A stretch of 64,000 nt of DNA from Alentia gelatinosa. Taxonomy: Eukaryota > Annelida > Polychaeta > Phyllodocida > Polynoidae. The stretch spans positions 31,499,716-31,563,715 of the forward strand of contig OX465587.1 of the NCBI GenBank assembly GCA_950022655.1, read 5' to 3'. This document shows positions 32,731-42,912 of the stretch, piece after piece; within the stretch, counting starts at the first letter, position 1; each line of letters opens with the position of its first letter. The notes under the pieces are model-generated. The model had not been told where the DNA came from. It was given only the letters and a program-made list of their open reading frames with translations, and searched no databases. Made by a program: the position numbers and the translations under genes.

Positions 32731-34906
32731 TGTTTTAACATTGTGTACAGGTGCGCGTTACACATCACGTTTATCACCCTGAAATAAATACATATACATA
32801 ATAAATGATTATCTCATGTAGAAATTCACTTACCTTAATATGTTGTCTTGTCTCTTTTTTTATTTGAAGTAGATCCATCCAGGCGTTGTGGAGATATTAA
32901 TTATTTTCCAAGCGATGTCGATGTCGAACCACTGGCACTCTCTCTCCTCCATCTTGTTTTAGTGTCATTGTTCACATTTTCACAGATCCACTTCGTAAAT
33001 TTGATCTAGTCCGGCAATATAGATCCCGTGAATAATGAACTGCACAGTTAGATAGTCTAATGTCTGGGCTTTCTTCCCGTAGTATTCCCATTATCAATTT
33101 CGTAGTATTAGTATTAATAATTAATGATTTTCTACTGGGCCTCTCTGGGGTGCGAAGCAAAATATAAGTGTCACTGTCACTGGAACGCAGTAGTGAATAC
33201 GTTCAGTCTAAATCCCAATTCTAATAATTACTGGCCGATAAAACATAACAAAATATATACGGGAAGATTCCTACAAGTCCATAGATCATCTATATGTAGG
33301 TTTAGTATCATTTAAATCATCGTATTAATGCTACGGAGCCATTTGCGTAATGACCTATTTCGGCGATCGTTCCCTAGATTAACTTTAGACGTGAAGCCAT
33401 TCATATAAACAAGTGACAGTCTCTGTACATTGACACGGGCCGGCTCGACGTAGTTTCCCATTTTCTCCATAATATATTGAATGTCCATAGAAATCAATGG
33501 TATAGCCGGGTTCCTCAGGCTTTTCTTATACTCATGTTACCAGCCTATATGATTGAGATCAATTTAAATATTAACAACAGATCAGAACATGTCCACTGCC
33601 CCTACGTAAATTCTCCCAGAACTTTGTCAAGTGTCGAGCTGGAACTCAAAGAGATGGGACGCCGTAGTAGATATGTTCAGTCTAAATCTCAATTTTAACC
33701 CTTTCTGGCCAATAAAAGTTTAAAAAGTATACACGGGAAGATTCCTACAAGTCCAAAGATTATTCATATCTTGGTTTAATTTCATTTAAATTGTCATATT
33801 AATGCTATGGAGCCATTTGCGTAATGACCTATTTCGGCGATCGTTCCCTAGATTCACATTAGACTGGAGTCAATGACAGTGACAATGACAGCTCGCTCGG
33901 CCGACCCCCGATAGGTGTGAAGCAAATGTAATATTTCTGCTATAAAGATCATTTCCCCGTATAAACCACTGCCACAGACAGATTCCTCAGGGTTTTCTGA
34001 TATTAATTCAATCCAGCATCGTTGATGTCATTGGGTAGAATAGTTCATAATAGACCAAACCAGCACACTGTCGTCGTTGAAGTTGCCTCGGACGCCCATT
34101 CATATAACATGGCGCACACTGTCACAACTTGTTCTGTAACATCCGATGAATTTTGCCGTCATCTAACGTAAATCCCATATGTAACGAATGGCACCATGAG
34201 AAAGCCTGATGTCTGTTCTATTTTCTGGTAGTAATGGCGATGTTGAATATATATGATTAATATTAATAATCCGTGTTCTGCTGCTACAAATGACACACTC
34301 TCCACACCACGCGGGTTAGCATAGAGATGATGCGAAGCCTTACGCCTACTATAAGACAGTGCGCGGTAGGCGCCACCTATGAGGTTAACCGCATTTTCGT
34401 CATTTCTCCATAATATATTGATTTTGCACAAAAAACAACTCCAGAAACGTGTTCTCCATATGTTTTTATTATTATTTATGTAAAAAAACATAATGTCATC
34501 GCGATAAAAAAAAGATCCAGATCTCCATAGGCGCAGTGCTATATTGGGCCTAGCCACAGGCCTGTGACAATGTAGCAAATTGACAAAGTATCAAATTATT
34601 TCCCATACTTGGAAATATGATTAAAATTATTTTATATCAATTTTATTTATAATTAATGGTATGTAAATATAGCCTGACATCTCCTCTATTTTCCTATAGT
34701 ATTGTATAAATTAATGATTAAGCTAAATGATTTTTATTTGCAAATTACTGACACACCCCTTTGTGTTTGGCACCATTTTGCTACACTTCAGAAAAATGCC
34801 GGTTATTAACGTCTGTTTATATGTGCGACGTGGGGTAGTAGTGAGGAAGTTCTCCACGGGGGGCGCGGTGGTTAACAGAATGCGCGCCACGCTAGGTGCG
34901 GTCGTT
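32731..34906 (+). other. piggyBac 3' non-coding region with a 480 bp-spaced duplication
   Basis: About 190 bp at 33205-33395 (ACGGGAAGATTCCTACAAGT to GCGATCGTTCCCTAGATT) recurs at 33683-33870 with scattered changes. I see no coding region; minus-strand open frames here have no recognisable domain. Confidence 0.6.
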
Positions 34907-34916
34907 AAAGGGTTAA

Positions 34917-35467
34917 TAGCCAAATTGTCAGAGGCGGTCGTACCTTTAGTCGGCGTCTTTTCAACCTTAGTGCATCTATGGGCAGATACAATTCTAGGAA
35001 AATCGATGAAGAGACTCAAAAAGATTTCGAATGGTGGTTGAGGTTTTATGAAATCTTTAATTATAGATCTATTATTATAAAGGACTTGGAAAAAATCCTG
35101 TTTATTTCGGACTCGTCGATGAAGGGTTTTGGTTGCTGGGCAGGAAAAGATTTTTTCTACGGAAGTTGGGACAATAGTATCAATATCACAGGTTTGGATG
35201 ACCATATGGAATTAGCTCCCTCCGAGGCAATTGAAAATCGTAATATCAATGTATACGAGTTATGGCCGGTTTTTGTCAGTGTCAGGCGTTGGGGCCCAGC
35301 TTTGATTAATTCAAGACTTCATATTATCACCGACAAAATGCAAGTTCTTGCTATGATAAATTCAGACCGTAGTTGCAATAGTACCTTCATGGGTTGGTTA
35401 AGAGAGATTTTTTTGGTGGGGCTTCATCTACAACCTGGATTTACATGCCAGTTATATAAAATCTGAG
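34917..35467 (+). pseudogene. pol: Ngaro-3 RNase H domain
   Basis: Continues Pol across the TTAA (PLIAKLSEAVV) with a further phase change near 34980. Motifs are FISDSSMKGFGCWAG, then NVYELWPVFVSVRRW, then IITDKMQVLAMIN. After another frameshift near 35430 comes YIKSEDNVLADLLSRL in the alternative frame. Confidence 0.82.
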
Positions 35468-35576
35468 GATAATGTTCTCGCTGATTTATTGTCTCGCCTA
35501 GGATACGATGGTTATCTGAAAAAATGTTTAAGACTTCTTAAAGACATGTGTTGCTCTTCTTCTTCTAGGCCCCCCA

Positions 35577-36534
35577 ATGTCTGAGTTACTAAGGATTAAA
35601 AAGAATTTGGTCGATTCTGGTATCTCCTCCAACACTAGGAAGGTCAGGGATTTTCAATTACGCAATTATGACCAATTTTTTGTTAGATATTCGTTGATAC
35701 CTTTTCCATGTTCCGCTTCCCAAGCTGGCCTTTATGCTTTCTACCTATCCAGGTTTTTATCGCCTAGTTCAATTATCTTTCTGGTCTTTGGTATCAACAA
35801 AGGATTTTGGGTTTTGAGGATTTTTCAAACGGTTTTTCCTTGAAGTTAGTGGTAAAAGGGTTGCTCAGGAGTGCTCCGTCCGTCCAGCCTAGGTTCGATA
35901 TTTCAGTGGATATTTTGAAATCAATTTTGTCAAATCTAGATTTGTCTGTTCCTAATGATTTGTCATTTTGGTCGGCGTGTGTTTTGGGTTTTAGAAGTCT
36001 CCTTAGGAAGTCTCACTATACCAATTCTCCCCATACTCTATTGGTTTGTTTGTTTTGGTTTTGTTTGTTTTGGTAGTTTAACGTCCAATTTGTTCAATTA
36101 GACTTACTTTGGGTTTGATCGAATCTATGAGATGAATGTAGATAGAAATCCCACCCCTACACATTTACCGAGGTGAGAGTTCTTTTACTTCCCACTCCAC
36201 ATAGACATGGTATGAGAAGGATTGGCCTTTGATATAGCAGTAAATCTACCACTGCTGGGGGGTGAAGGAGAAAAGTGGCTGCAGTGGGACCCAAATTAAC
36301 AAAGTTCCGCGCTCTTTACCACTGAGCTAACTCCCCACCCACCCTGGTCGCTTTAGTTATGCTTGCGTGCAACCATATCCAGTCTGCACCACGAGGAGGC
36401 GAGGCGACCAAGAGGGTGAACATATTGGTAATTTCTGTCTACCCCAGCAGACCACTCTATTGGTCTCTGATGTTATTTTTGAGTCGGACCATTTGACTAT
36501 CAATATTTGCAGTTCCTCCTTGTAGTTGGCGGGT
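35577..36534 (+). pseudogene. Ngaro-3 tyrosine recombinase, N-terminal half, SINE-interrupted
   Basis: Frame 35577-35843 (SELLRIKKNLVDSGISSNTR) is the core-binding, SAM-like part. A frameshift near 35820 leads to 35807-36045 with FWSACVLGFRSLLRKSHY, the region of the first catalytic Arg. SINE-A interrupts at the ACTCTATTGGT duplication. A short continuation (LVSDVIFESDHLTINI) then runs to a TAG at about 36522, just before B1. The HxxR and Tyr boxes are absent, so the catalytic C-terminus was deleted. This is complementary to Ngaro-1, which lost the N-terminal half. Confidence 0.78.
36046..36453 (-). repeat. SINE-A copy 1 in Ngaro-3 recombinase, 11 bp target duplication
   Basis: ACTCTATTGGT at 36035-36045 and 36454-36464. 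Read on the minus strand it contains TTAGCTCAGTGGTAAAGAGC, an excellent tRNA-type A box, then a B-box-like GGTCCCA region. It ends in the same TTGGACGTTAAACTACC(A)AAAC tail as the LINE. A tRNA-derived SINE of about 400 bp. Confidence 0.92.
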
Positions 36535-36539
36535 TCTTG

Positions 36540-36623
36540 GCCTGTTTTGGTTAATTACTATGTAATTAATTCCGCCAACTACTGCCTTGTCTCTTTTATT
36601 ATGTAATAAGGTCAATATTATAT
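36540..36623 (+). repeat. Ngaro-3 repeat B1
   Basis: About 84 bp matching 36946-37028, starting GCCTGTTTTGGTTAATTACT. Confidence 0.88.
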
Positions 36624-36856
36624 TATTATATATGTCAATATATAAATATAAATACCGAATGAAATGTGTTTTATTATTCACCTTGGATATGCCTCACTTC
36701 TGTTGTCTAGGTTGTTGCTGTTGATTATGCGATAACTACGGTGACAATTCCTAACGCGTGACGGTGAGCAGCTAACAACCATTATTACCTCATTCTTCAT
36801 CTGCTCACCGACCAGCTCACATGTACTTTTCTCACTCCCGTGGGAAATCTTTAATT
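36620..36856 (+). repeat. Ngaro-3 repeat A2
   Basis: 237 bp copy of 17572-17808, abutting B1. Confidence 0.9.
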
Positions 36857-36945
36857 AAAATTTGGGGGGGGATTTAGCCCAACTGATTGTATTGTATTGT
36901 GGCAGGTTTATGAGTTTTATACTCTCTGTATATCAATTGAATAAA

Positions 36946-37028
36946 GCCTGTTTTGGTTAATTACTATGATATAATTCCGCCAACTACTGCCTTGTCTCTT
37001 TTATTATGTAATAAGGTCAATATTATAT
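36946..37028 (+). repeat. Ngaro-3 repeat B2 with AATAAA
   Basis: Copy of B1. AATAAA at 36940-36945 immediately precedes it, as in Ngaro-1, which suggests a conserved polyadenylation position. Confidence 0.88.
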
Positions 37029-37350
37029 ATATAAAAATCCTTTACTCGTCGATTGGTGATGATAGAATATACAAAGATAAATATATAAACAATAGAAGAT
37101 ATAGATATATATATGAATAGATACAAAGACTGTGGGTTTGGGTGTAGTTTTTTTATTAAAGACACCAAAAAAAACATGGTATCTTAAAGAGAAAAAAAAA
37201 AATTGTAGAGCCAAATGGGACTGGGTAACGCATTGGTTGCTTTACCTGTCCGGTGATGGTGCCACTATTGGACAATTAGTTCAGCGACATCCCGTTCACT
37301 CGTGGTGGTTTTATATAGAAATACAGGTTGTATCTCTTTACACATATATA
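37029..37350. other. Spacer without recognised feature
   Basis: AT-rich, with TA runs. No coding region or repeat terminus that I can support. Confidence 0.45.
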
Positions 37351-37670
37351 GTGTAGCGGCCAGGGGGAAGGAGGGTGTCTACTCCGGGGGGCAGCGCTCT
37401 AGCGGGGAGGTCCCCAGGGGTCTAGCGGGGATCTACCGGGGTTTCGGTAGATCTCGCGGGATCACGGGGACTCGCGAGGCGTGACATCGCTATATAAGTA
37501 GAGCGCTGCCGCCCCGGAGGGTCATTTGTGGTGTGCCAGCCCTTGAGCGAGGTCGCCTTTGATGTTACCTACGGAATACCTAGCATGTTCGATGTACCAG
37601 TAGGCTTATTTAAATAAACACCAGCAGCTTTGTATGTGAACTGTATTTCCTGGACTTGTCATCCTTTACA
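37351..37670 (+). repeat. Probable solo LTR, GC-rich, with TATA box and AATAAA
   Basis: Starts (G)TGTAGCGGCC and ends CATCCTTTACA, flanked by ATATA on both sides (37346-37350 and 37671-37675; weak evidence in TA-rich sequence). It has CTATATAAGTAG near 37492 followed by a GC-rich leader, and AATAAA near 37612. Base composition is sharply different from the surroundings. No internal retrovirus-like genes are adjacent, so if it is an LTR it is solo. Confidence 0.55.
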
Positions 37671-37840
37671 ATATATATATAAACATATTTCAGTCAATTC
37701 TTTTCAATGTTTTCAAATATTTTATATACAATCAAAGATATTTGTCTCTTTCAAAAGCATGATGATATCTTTCTTTGGAATAGTTTCAAACAATTACATG
37801 TGATCATCCAATGCACTTGACTTATGTAGCTAGCGTATGC

Positions 37841-38279
37841 TTACACTGGCAACCAGAGCTACAAAATATTAGCTCTGGTCGGGTTAAATCCAGATGTCGC
37901 CTTGACCCTTTGCTGGTTCCCACCTGTGTAGTACTTATACCTTTCGCCATCTGGTGAATATTGGGTGCATTAAAGGGTAAAAAATGTTTGTTATACAATG
38001 TCATAACCTTAAAGCCAATTTTCCATTATCTTTATTCCTTTCCTGTATACTATTTCATAATATTTTGAATGTAATTTGTGGTATCTTTGTCAATTTGTTA
38101 GCAATGGATATTTCATATTAAGCATATCTGCTTTTATAGTATACATAGAATACAACTCGGTTTGAGGCGAGCACAAAAGGGATACCCAGGGGATACCGTG
38201 TGTGATTTACCCCGACCAACCCCTATATCGTAGAAGGGGTTGGTTGCCAAACTAGCGTATGCTCTGGTAGCCAGTGTAA
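37841..38279. mobile_element. MITE with TTACACTGGC ends
   Basis: Left TTACACTGGCAACCAGAGC, right GCTCTGGTAGCCAGTGTAA (one mismatch when inverted). 439 bp, non-coding. No convincing target duplication. Confidence 0.6.
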
Positions 38280-38475
38280 TGTATGACATATAGTGCTTTA
38301 TCCCACCCCTAATAAAGAACTGCCATAGGCTTAACATAAGGAAATTTTATGTGGCATGCCATGACATAAAGTGTTTTTTATGCCACTAGAGTAATAACAA
38401 TATTGACCAATCAGAGCGCAGCACGTCAGTTGCGGCCGCAAATAGTTCCGGAAAAATTTTCGTCGCGAGTTCAAA

Positions 38476-40414
38476 ATGGCAAGCGACTACACAAACCTTC
38501 CCATCTCGGGAATATTTGCCGAACCACTAAACGAATTCATATGTGAGATCGCTGGGGAAGTGTTGCAAGAAGAAAAAGCAATTAGTGATGATATAACTAC
38601 CTTTGATTTGATCACAGATGACTGGAATATCGCTTTTGAAGACGAATCAGTCCTTGAAACGTCGGAAAAATCGTCTGCTTCAAACGTTTCAGTTCCAGTC
38701 AGTGTTGTACAAGAAATAGCTGAAATCGGAAGAAAAGAACTAATGAGCGATGACCAACTACATGAATTCGTTAGAAGTAAACAAAATAAAAATACGACGT
38801 TGAAAACAGACCAGGTATGTACAAATACATAAATTCATAGTAGAAAGCGAAAAAACAACAATGAAATATAGTAAATAATAATCGAAATATTAAAATGTAT
38901 AGTTTTCTTCGCATACACAAATACCAAGAACATTTCTAAATGCTATCGTAAATATATTCCAACAATGAAATGAAAATATCTAACACGTTTTTGCAGGTTA
39001 TAAGACGATTCCAGAAATTCATGAGAGAAAACTACAAAGAAGATAGAGAATTGGAGGACATCGAAGTAACAAAGTTGAATAACTACTTCGCAAACTATCT
39101 ACTATCAGCGCGGAAGCCAGACGAAAGTGAATATGAACCCGTTACACTCACATCATTCTACTGCAGCCTTGACAGGTATATATATCAATTAGTATCTTTG
39201 AAATGTTGTAAAATGAACGATAATTCAGGTCGATTCAGAGCAAATAGGAGTCACAAAACTGGTGACGCCAGCTCTCTATAGGAATATCAACTAAAGTTAC
39301 TTCGCTGAGGCATAGCTGTCACTGCTGTCACTGCTAATTTGAGTTTGTTTTTATATATTTCAGATACTTGCGCGACAAGAATTATAAATTCAGCCCGATG
39401 AAATCCGATGAGTTTTCTTCCTGTCGTAATGTTTTAGCCAGCAAAAGAAAAGAATTGAAAGAATTAGGCCTTGGTAACAAACCGAATGCTTCGCAAGCCA
39501 TATCGGAGGACGAAGAAGAACGATTCTGGGAATTGGGGTTGTTGGGAAAAACGTCTCCCCGTACAGTTCAAGAAACATTATTATTTTATTTCACAAAGGC
39601 CTTTGGTTGGCGGGGTTGTGACGAGGCGAAAAAATGTCGTTATTCTGATATCTCGTTACAGGAGGAGAATGGACAACAATACTTAGTTTGGAACGAAAGG
39701 ACAACAAAAACCAGGACGGGAACGAGAGGAAGCGACCCCCGGCAAATTGCTCCTAAGTTGTGGGCAACTTATACTGACCGTTGTCCAGTCGAACTGTATA
39801 AACTCTTTCTTTCTAAACGGCCTAAGGCCACCTGTGTTCCAGATTTTGGATTTTTTTTGACAGTGAAGCAGAAAATGACAATTGAAGATCAAATTTGGTA
39901 CATTGCATGTGAAATGGGAGTAAATTATCTCTCTAAAGTGGTTCCAAACATGGCTAAACGGGCTGGGCTACAAGGGAAATACACCAATCACTCACTAAGG
40001 AAAACCGTATGTCAGACCTTACAAAATCGTACTGTGCCGCCAAATATAATATGTCAATTAACCGGACATCGCAACGTAAATTCACTAAATCATTATTCGA
40101 CGGCCAGTAAAGAACAACATGCAATGAGTGTAATGCTTACCAGTAGAACGAAGCGTACTGCTACAGCTGCCTTAGGGGTAAATCCAGATCCAAGTGACGG
40201 CGTGTTGGAGCTCGAACCACCGCCGGCAAAAGTAAAACCGGCCGTTGGCCAACTTCCAGCCGTGCGCCAAAGTGAGTTCCAAAATGCGGTGGCCGGCATG
40301 TTCAATTCCACTAATATAACGGGAAATGTCCACATCACAATGATCTATAACGTTTCCTCCTCTAGTTCTACACAAAGCCAGGTTAATTTGAGCCCAAATA
40401 TCCTGAAAAATTAA
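38476..40414 (+). CDS. Crypton-1 tyrosine recombinase, three exons, intact
   Basis: Exons 38476-38814, 38997-39175 and 39364-40414. Donors CAG|GTATGT and CAG|GTATAT and acceptors TTGCAG and TTTCAG are all canonical, and phases join to a 522-residue protein starting MASDYTNLPISGIFAE. It has an acidic N-terminus, a core-binding region with YEPVTLTSFYCSLDR, and a catalytic domain with FGWRGCDE (Arg I), NHSLRKTVCQ (HxxR), LTGHRNVNSLNHYS (GHR and nucleophilic Tyr). GLGNKPNASQAISEDEEERF matches the DUF3504 family related to KCTD1 and ZMYM proteins. A polyadenylation signal AATAAA is at 40550. No frameshift or stop is visible. Confidence 0.88.
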
Positions 40415-40875
40415 GATTTCCTCTCCTGCTATGGTAAATCCAATGTGCGTTGTATTCAAAATAGTTGACATCTAACCTAGACTCTTGTCTAGACTACTGT
40501 CCGACTGACCCACATAGCGGTGTGGCATTGTTATAATTAAGAGTTACTGAATAAAGTCTGAATTTCTTTAAAGTTGAAATTATTTGTGTTTTAATATATA
40601 TATATCTAAGAGAAATACAGTTTAATGAATGATTTTAACATTAAAAATTAAAAATGTCCACTAAAAACATTGCGGACTATATCCTGGTTCTCTCTACGGC
40701 CAAATCACTTCCGCTAGAGTCGGAGCGCTTCCACTAGATCACTGCATGGCGCGTTCTAGCGACAGTGTAAACAATGAACCAAGATGTCCATTTACTGGAT
40801 TAAAAGAGGAACTCGGTGAGTGTTGGACAATTTCTTAATATCATAAGATCATATTTAAGGGGGTGGGATAAATAC

Positions 40876-41000
40876 GGAACCGAACTCGAGGTAGCAGGTC
40901 GGGTTTGCTACTCACTACGCTCAGCTACGCCTCGCGTAGTAATTCGCTACCTGACCGTCGTGACATAACAACCCGACCTGCTACCTCTCGTTCAGTTCCA
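40876..41000. repeat. Crypton-1 terminal palindrome
   Basis: About 125 bp able to fold into a long hairpin. The arms pair through GGTAGCAGGTCGGGTT with AACCCGACCTGCTACC, and the inner part is TACGC-rich (GCTCAGCTACGCCTCGCG). Homologous in design, not in sequence, to those in the gene-less elements. Confidence 0.8.
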
Positions 41001-41344
41001 TTTAAGCCCTCTATGGTGTATAATTATAACTGCATTTGAATCAGGCTTTTGCACTAATTTTCGCCTATATGACTTGGCTTTGATCTTAAAACAAAATGAC
41101 TTAAAATAGCTTTATGAAAGATATAATTGGTTCACATACAACTTATTTAAGCATAAAACTTGATTTTAAACAAAAATGGTGCAAATTCAGCCTACAGTGT
41201 ATCAAAATTGACAGGCATGTCGAATGTGTCTATCACAATCTCCTAGCATACAATCTGCACTTCGTTCTATGCCTGCTTTTGGCTGGTTCCCGCCTGTGTA
41301 TTTTCCTGGGCAAGTGTGCCTATCACTCTCTCTACACATTCACT
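41001..41344. other. Spacer without recognised feature
   Basis: No coding region or terminus that I can support. Confidence 0.4.
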
Positions 41345-41580
41345 CTGAAACCGCTCTCAAAACCGCCCTGTAATCGAATTAACCCTTCAGATTATGCATT
41401 AAAGGTCATCCTGATGAAGGGCTTGACAGTCCGAAGCATGTCAGTAAAATATCTCTTATATTTTTAAACCTTAAACGCCTTCCTTCAGCGGTGAACAGTT
41501 GGGCCTAGCCACGTATTGCAATGCCAAAATATGTCTTATAGCCGATCGCTGAGTTAGTGGGAATATTTCCCTCGAAACAT
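41345..41580 (+). repeat. Repeat family with CTGATGA core, copy 1
   Basis: Shares AAACCGCTC...CTGTAA...TTAACC, CATCCTGATGAAGG, and (GAGTTAGT)GGGAATATTT with copies at 55455 and 55968. CTGATGA at 41411 is followed by a short stem (GGGC...GTCC) and GAAGC. It resembles the 3' region of Penelope-like or retrozyme-like elements. Non-coding. Confidence 0.5.
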
Positions 41581-41991
41581 TTTATAAAACAATCCAAGAA
41601 TTTTGCCTTCTTTACTTTTTTAAATCTTCCTGTACCTGTGACAGCTCAGTGGGATATGCTGAGCAGTTATATTATGTACAGTAATATTCAAATTAACTCC
41701 GTTACTTTTAAGGGTCACAATCTCAATATAAGATCTGTAATACCCATGCCCTGATTAAGAACACACCTGGTCGAAATATATAGGGAACTCAAAATGTCTG
41801 AAAATTCCAATCGGGTTGTAATGTGGTTTGTGGTGAAACCCCCTTAATTTAGATTTTGATTTTAATATCTAATTGATACCTTGATAAAATCCACGTTGCG
41901 CAAATCAACAATCAGATTTACTTGATGGTTACGCTATTTACCACTAAACAATTTCAAATTTGATTAGTTTGTAGGAGATATAAAGAACAAC
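41581..41991. other. Spacer without recognised feature
   Basis: AT-rich, with no coding region or repeat terminus that I can support. Confidence 0.4.
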
Positions 41992-42001
41992 ATGCGGGAT
42001 G

Positions 42002-42058
42002 TTTTGTTTGTTTGTTTGGGTAGTTTAACGTCCAATTTGTTCAATTTGACTTTCATGG
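42002..42058 (-). repeat. 57 bp LINE/SINE tail insertion, 10 bp target duplication
   Basis: ATGCGGGATG at 41992-42001 and 42059-42068 flanks a (TTTG)n tail plus the last 40 or so bases of the retroposon. Confidence 0.85.
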
Positions 42059-42068
42059 ATGCGGGATG

Positions 42069-42489
42069 GGACAATGGGTTCGTTTGTTTGTTTTGGTAGT
42101 CTAACGTACAATATATTCCATTAGACTGATTTTGGCAAGGGTTAATGAATATCGAACTACTACTTCCGCTCTCTCGTGTAAGCTGACCTTCCCGATACCC
42201 GTTACAACGTGCCGTGGGCTGACCTGAGGGCGTCGGTAGGGGTCGCCAGGGGAAAACAACATCATGAAACCACAGCCGCGACTATATTTGGCCGTGTGAG
42301 GTGTACAGTTACTGATGTCGGGAACTCGAGGCTAAAATTAGACTGTCAAATGGATGCGGTGATCCTGTGGTGGGCCGGTATAGGCTGGTCAGGTCACGAG
42401 TGTCCCTTACCTGTGGATCCCGTGCGTGTGGTTCCGGTGGGACTACGCATCCGGTCTGCGCAGGTGTTCTGTGTCCTGACAAAATTAAA
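42069..42489. other. Spacer without recognised gene
   Basis: Contains a second degenerate tail-like stretch at about 42080-42130 (TTTGTTTGTTTTGGTAG). Otherwise nothing that I can support. Confidence 0.4.
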
Positions 42490-42912
42490 CATGAGCAAAT
42501 GTGGCCGTAGTAGACGTGCCATTCGACCCGTTGTGTATGTAGTGGACATGTGGCCGTAGTAGATGTGCCATTCGACCCATTGTGTATGTAGTGGACATGT
42601 GGACATGTGGCCGTAGTAGACGTGCCATTCGACCCGTTGTGTATGTAGTGGACATGTGGACATGTGGCCGTAGTAGACTTGCCATTTATCCCGTTGTGTA
42701 TGTAGTGGACATGTGGCCATAGTAGACGAGCCATTTGACCCGTTGTGTATGTAGTGGACATGAGGACATAGTAGACGAGCCATTTGTCCCGTTGTGTATG
42801 TATTGGACATGTGGCCGTAGTAGAAGAGCCATTCGACCCGTTGTGTATGTAGTGGACATGTGGTTGTAGTAGACATGCCATTCGACCTGCTGCGGGTGTA
42901 GTGGACATGGGC
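42490..42912. repeat. Minisatellite, about 49 bp unit
   Basis: About eight units of a 49 bp sequence around GTGGCCGTAGTAGACGTGCC followed by GACCCGTTGTGTATGTAGTG. Several units carry an extra GTGGACAT block. The long minus-strand open frames here are periodic artefacts of the array. Confidence 0.9.

Larger units (their letters stand above)
27193..34912 (+). mobile_element. piggyBac transposon (7.7 kb with nested insertions) in Ngaro-3 pol
   Basis: TTAA at 27189-27192 and 34913-34916. Ends are CCCTTACACGACCGC on the left and the inverse of CCCTTTAACGACCGC on the right. It contains a two-exon transposase gene disrupted by a LINE tail (28514-28882) and a Penelope-like element (29576-32417); without them the element is about 4.5 kb. 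Each nested insertion has its own perfect target duplication. Confidence 0.93.
17572..37028 (+). mobile_element. Ngaro-3: split-repeat retrotransposon expanded to 19.5 kb by nested insertions
   Basis: A1 (17572-17808) and B1-A2-B2 (36540-37028) bracket Gag, reverse transcriptase, RNase H and part of a recombinase, all on the plus strand but separated by foreign elements. Insertions are a CR1/L2-like LINE (18218-25430), a 45 bp LINE tail (25940-25984), a piggyBac (27193-34912, itself with two nested elements) and a SINE-A (36046-36453). Removing them leaves a Ngaro of ordinary size. The 237 bp A repeats still match closely. Confidence 0.9.
38297..41000 (+). mobile_element. Crypton-1: tyrosine-recombinase transposon with inverted ends and 3' palindrome
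   Basis: Begins TTTATCCCACCCCTAATA. The inverted partner GGGGGTGGGATAAA lies at 40859-40872, after the gene and a poly(A) signal. It is followed by a long imperfect palindrome (40876-41000) with arms GGAACCGAACTCGAGGTAGC and GCTACCTCTCGTTCAGTTCC. The first 130 bp also align with the gene-less elements at 1473 and 49227 (TATGCCACTAG, GGCTTAACAT). Known Cryptons mobilise DNA by a tyrosine recombinase and generally lack inverted ends, so the boundaries here are inferred from the sister copies. Confidence 0.72.

Noticed and set aside
34159..34578. 139-residue minus-strand frame in the piggyBac 3' region
   Set aside because: No domain and AT-rich composition; most likely chance.
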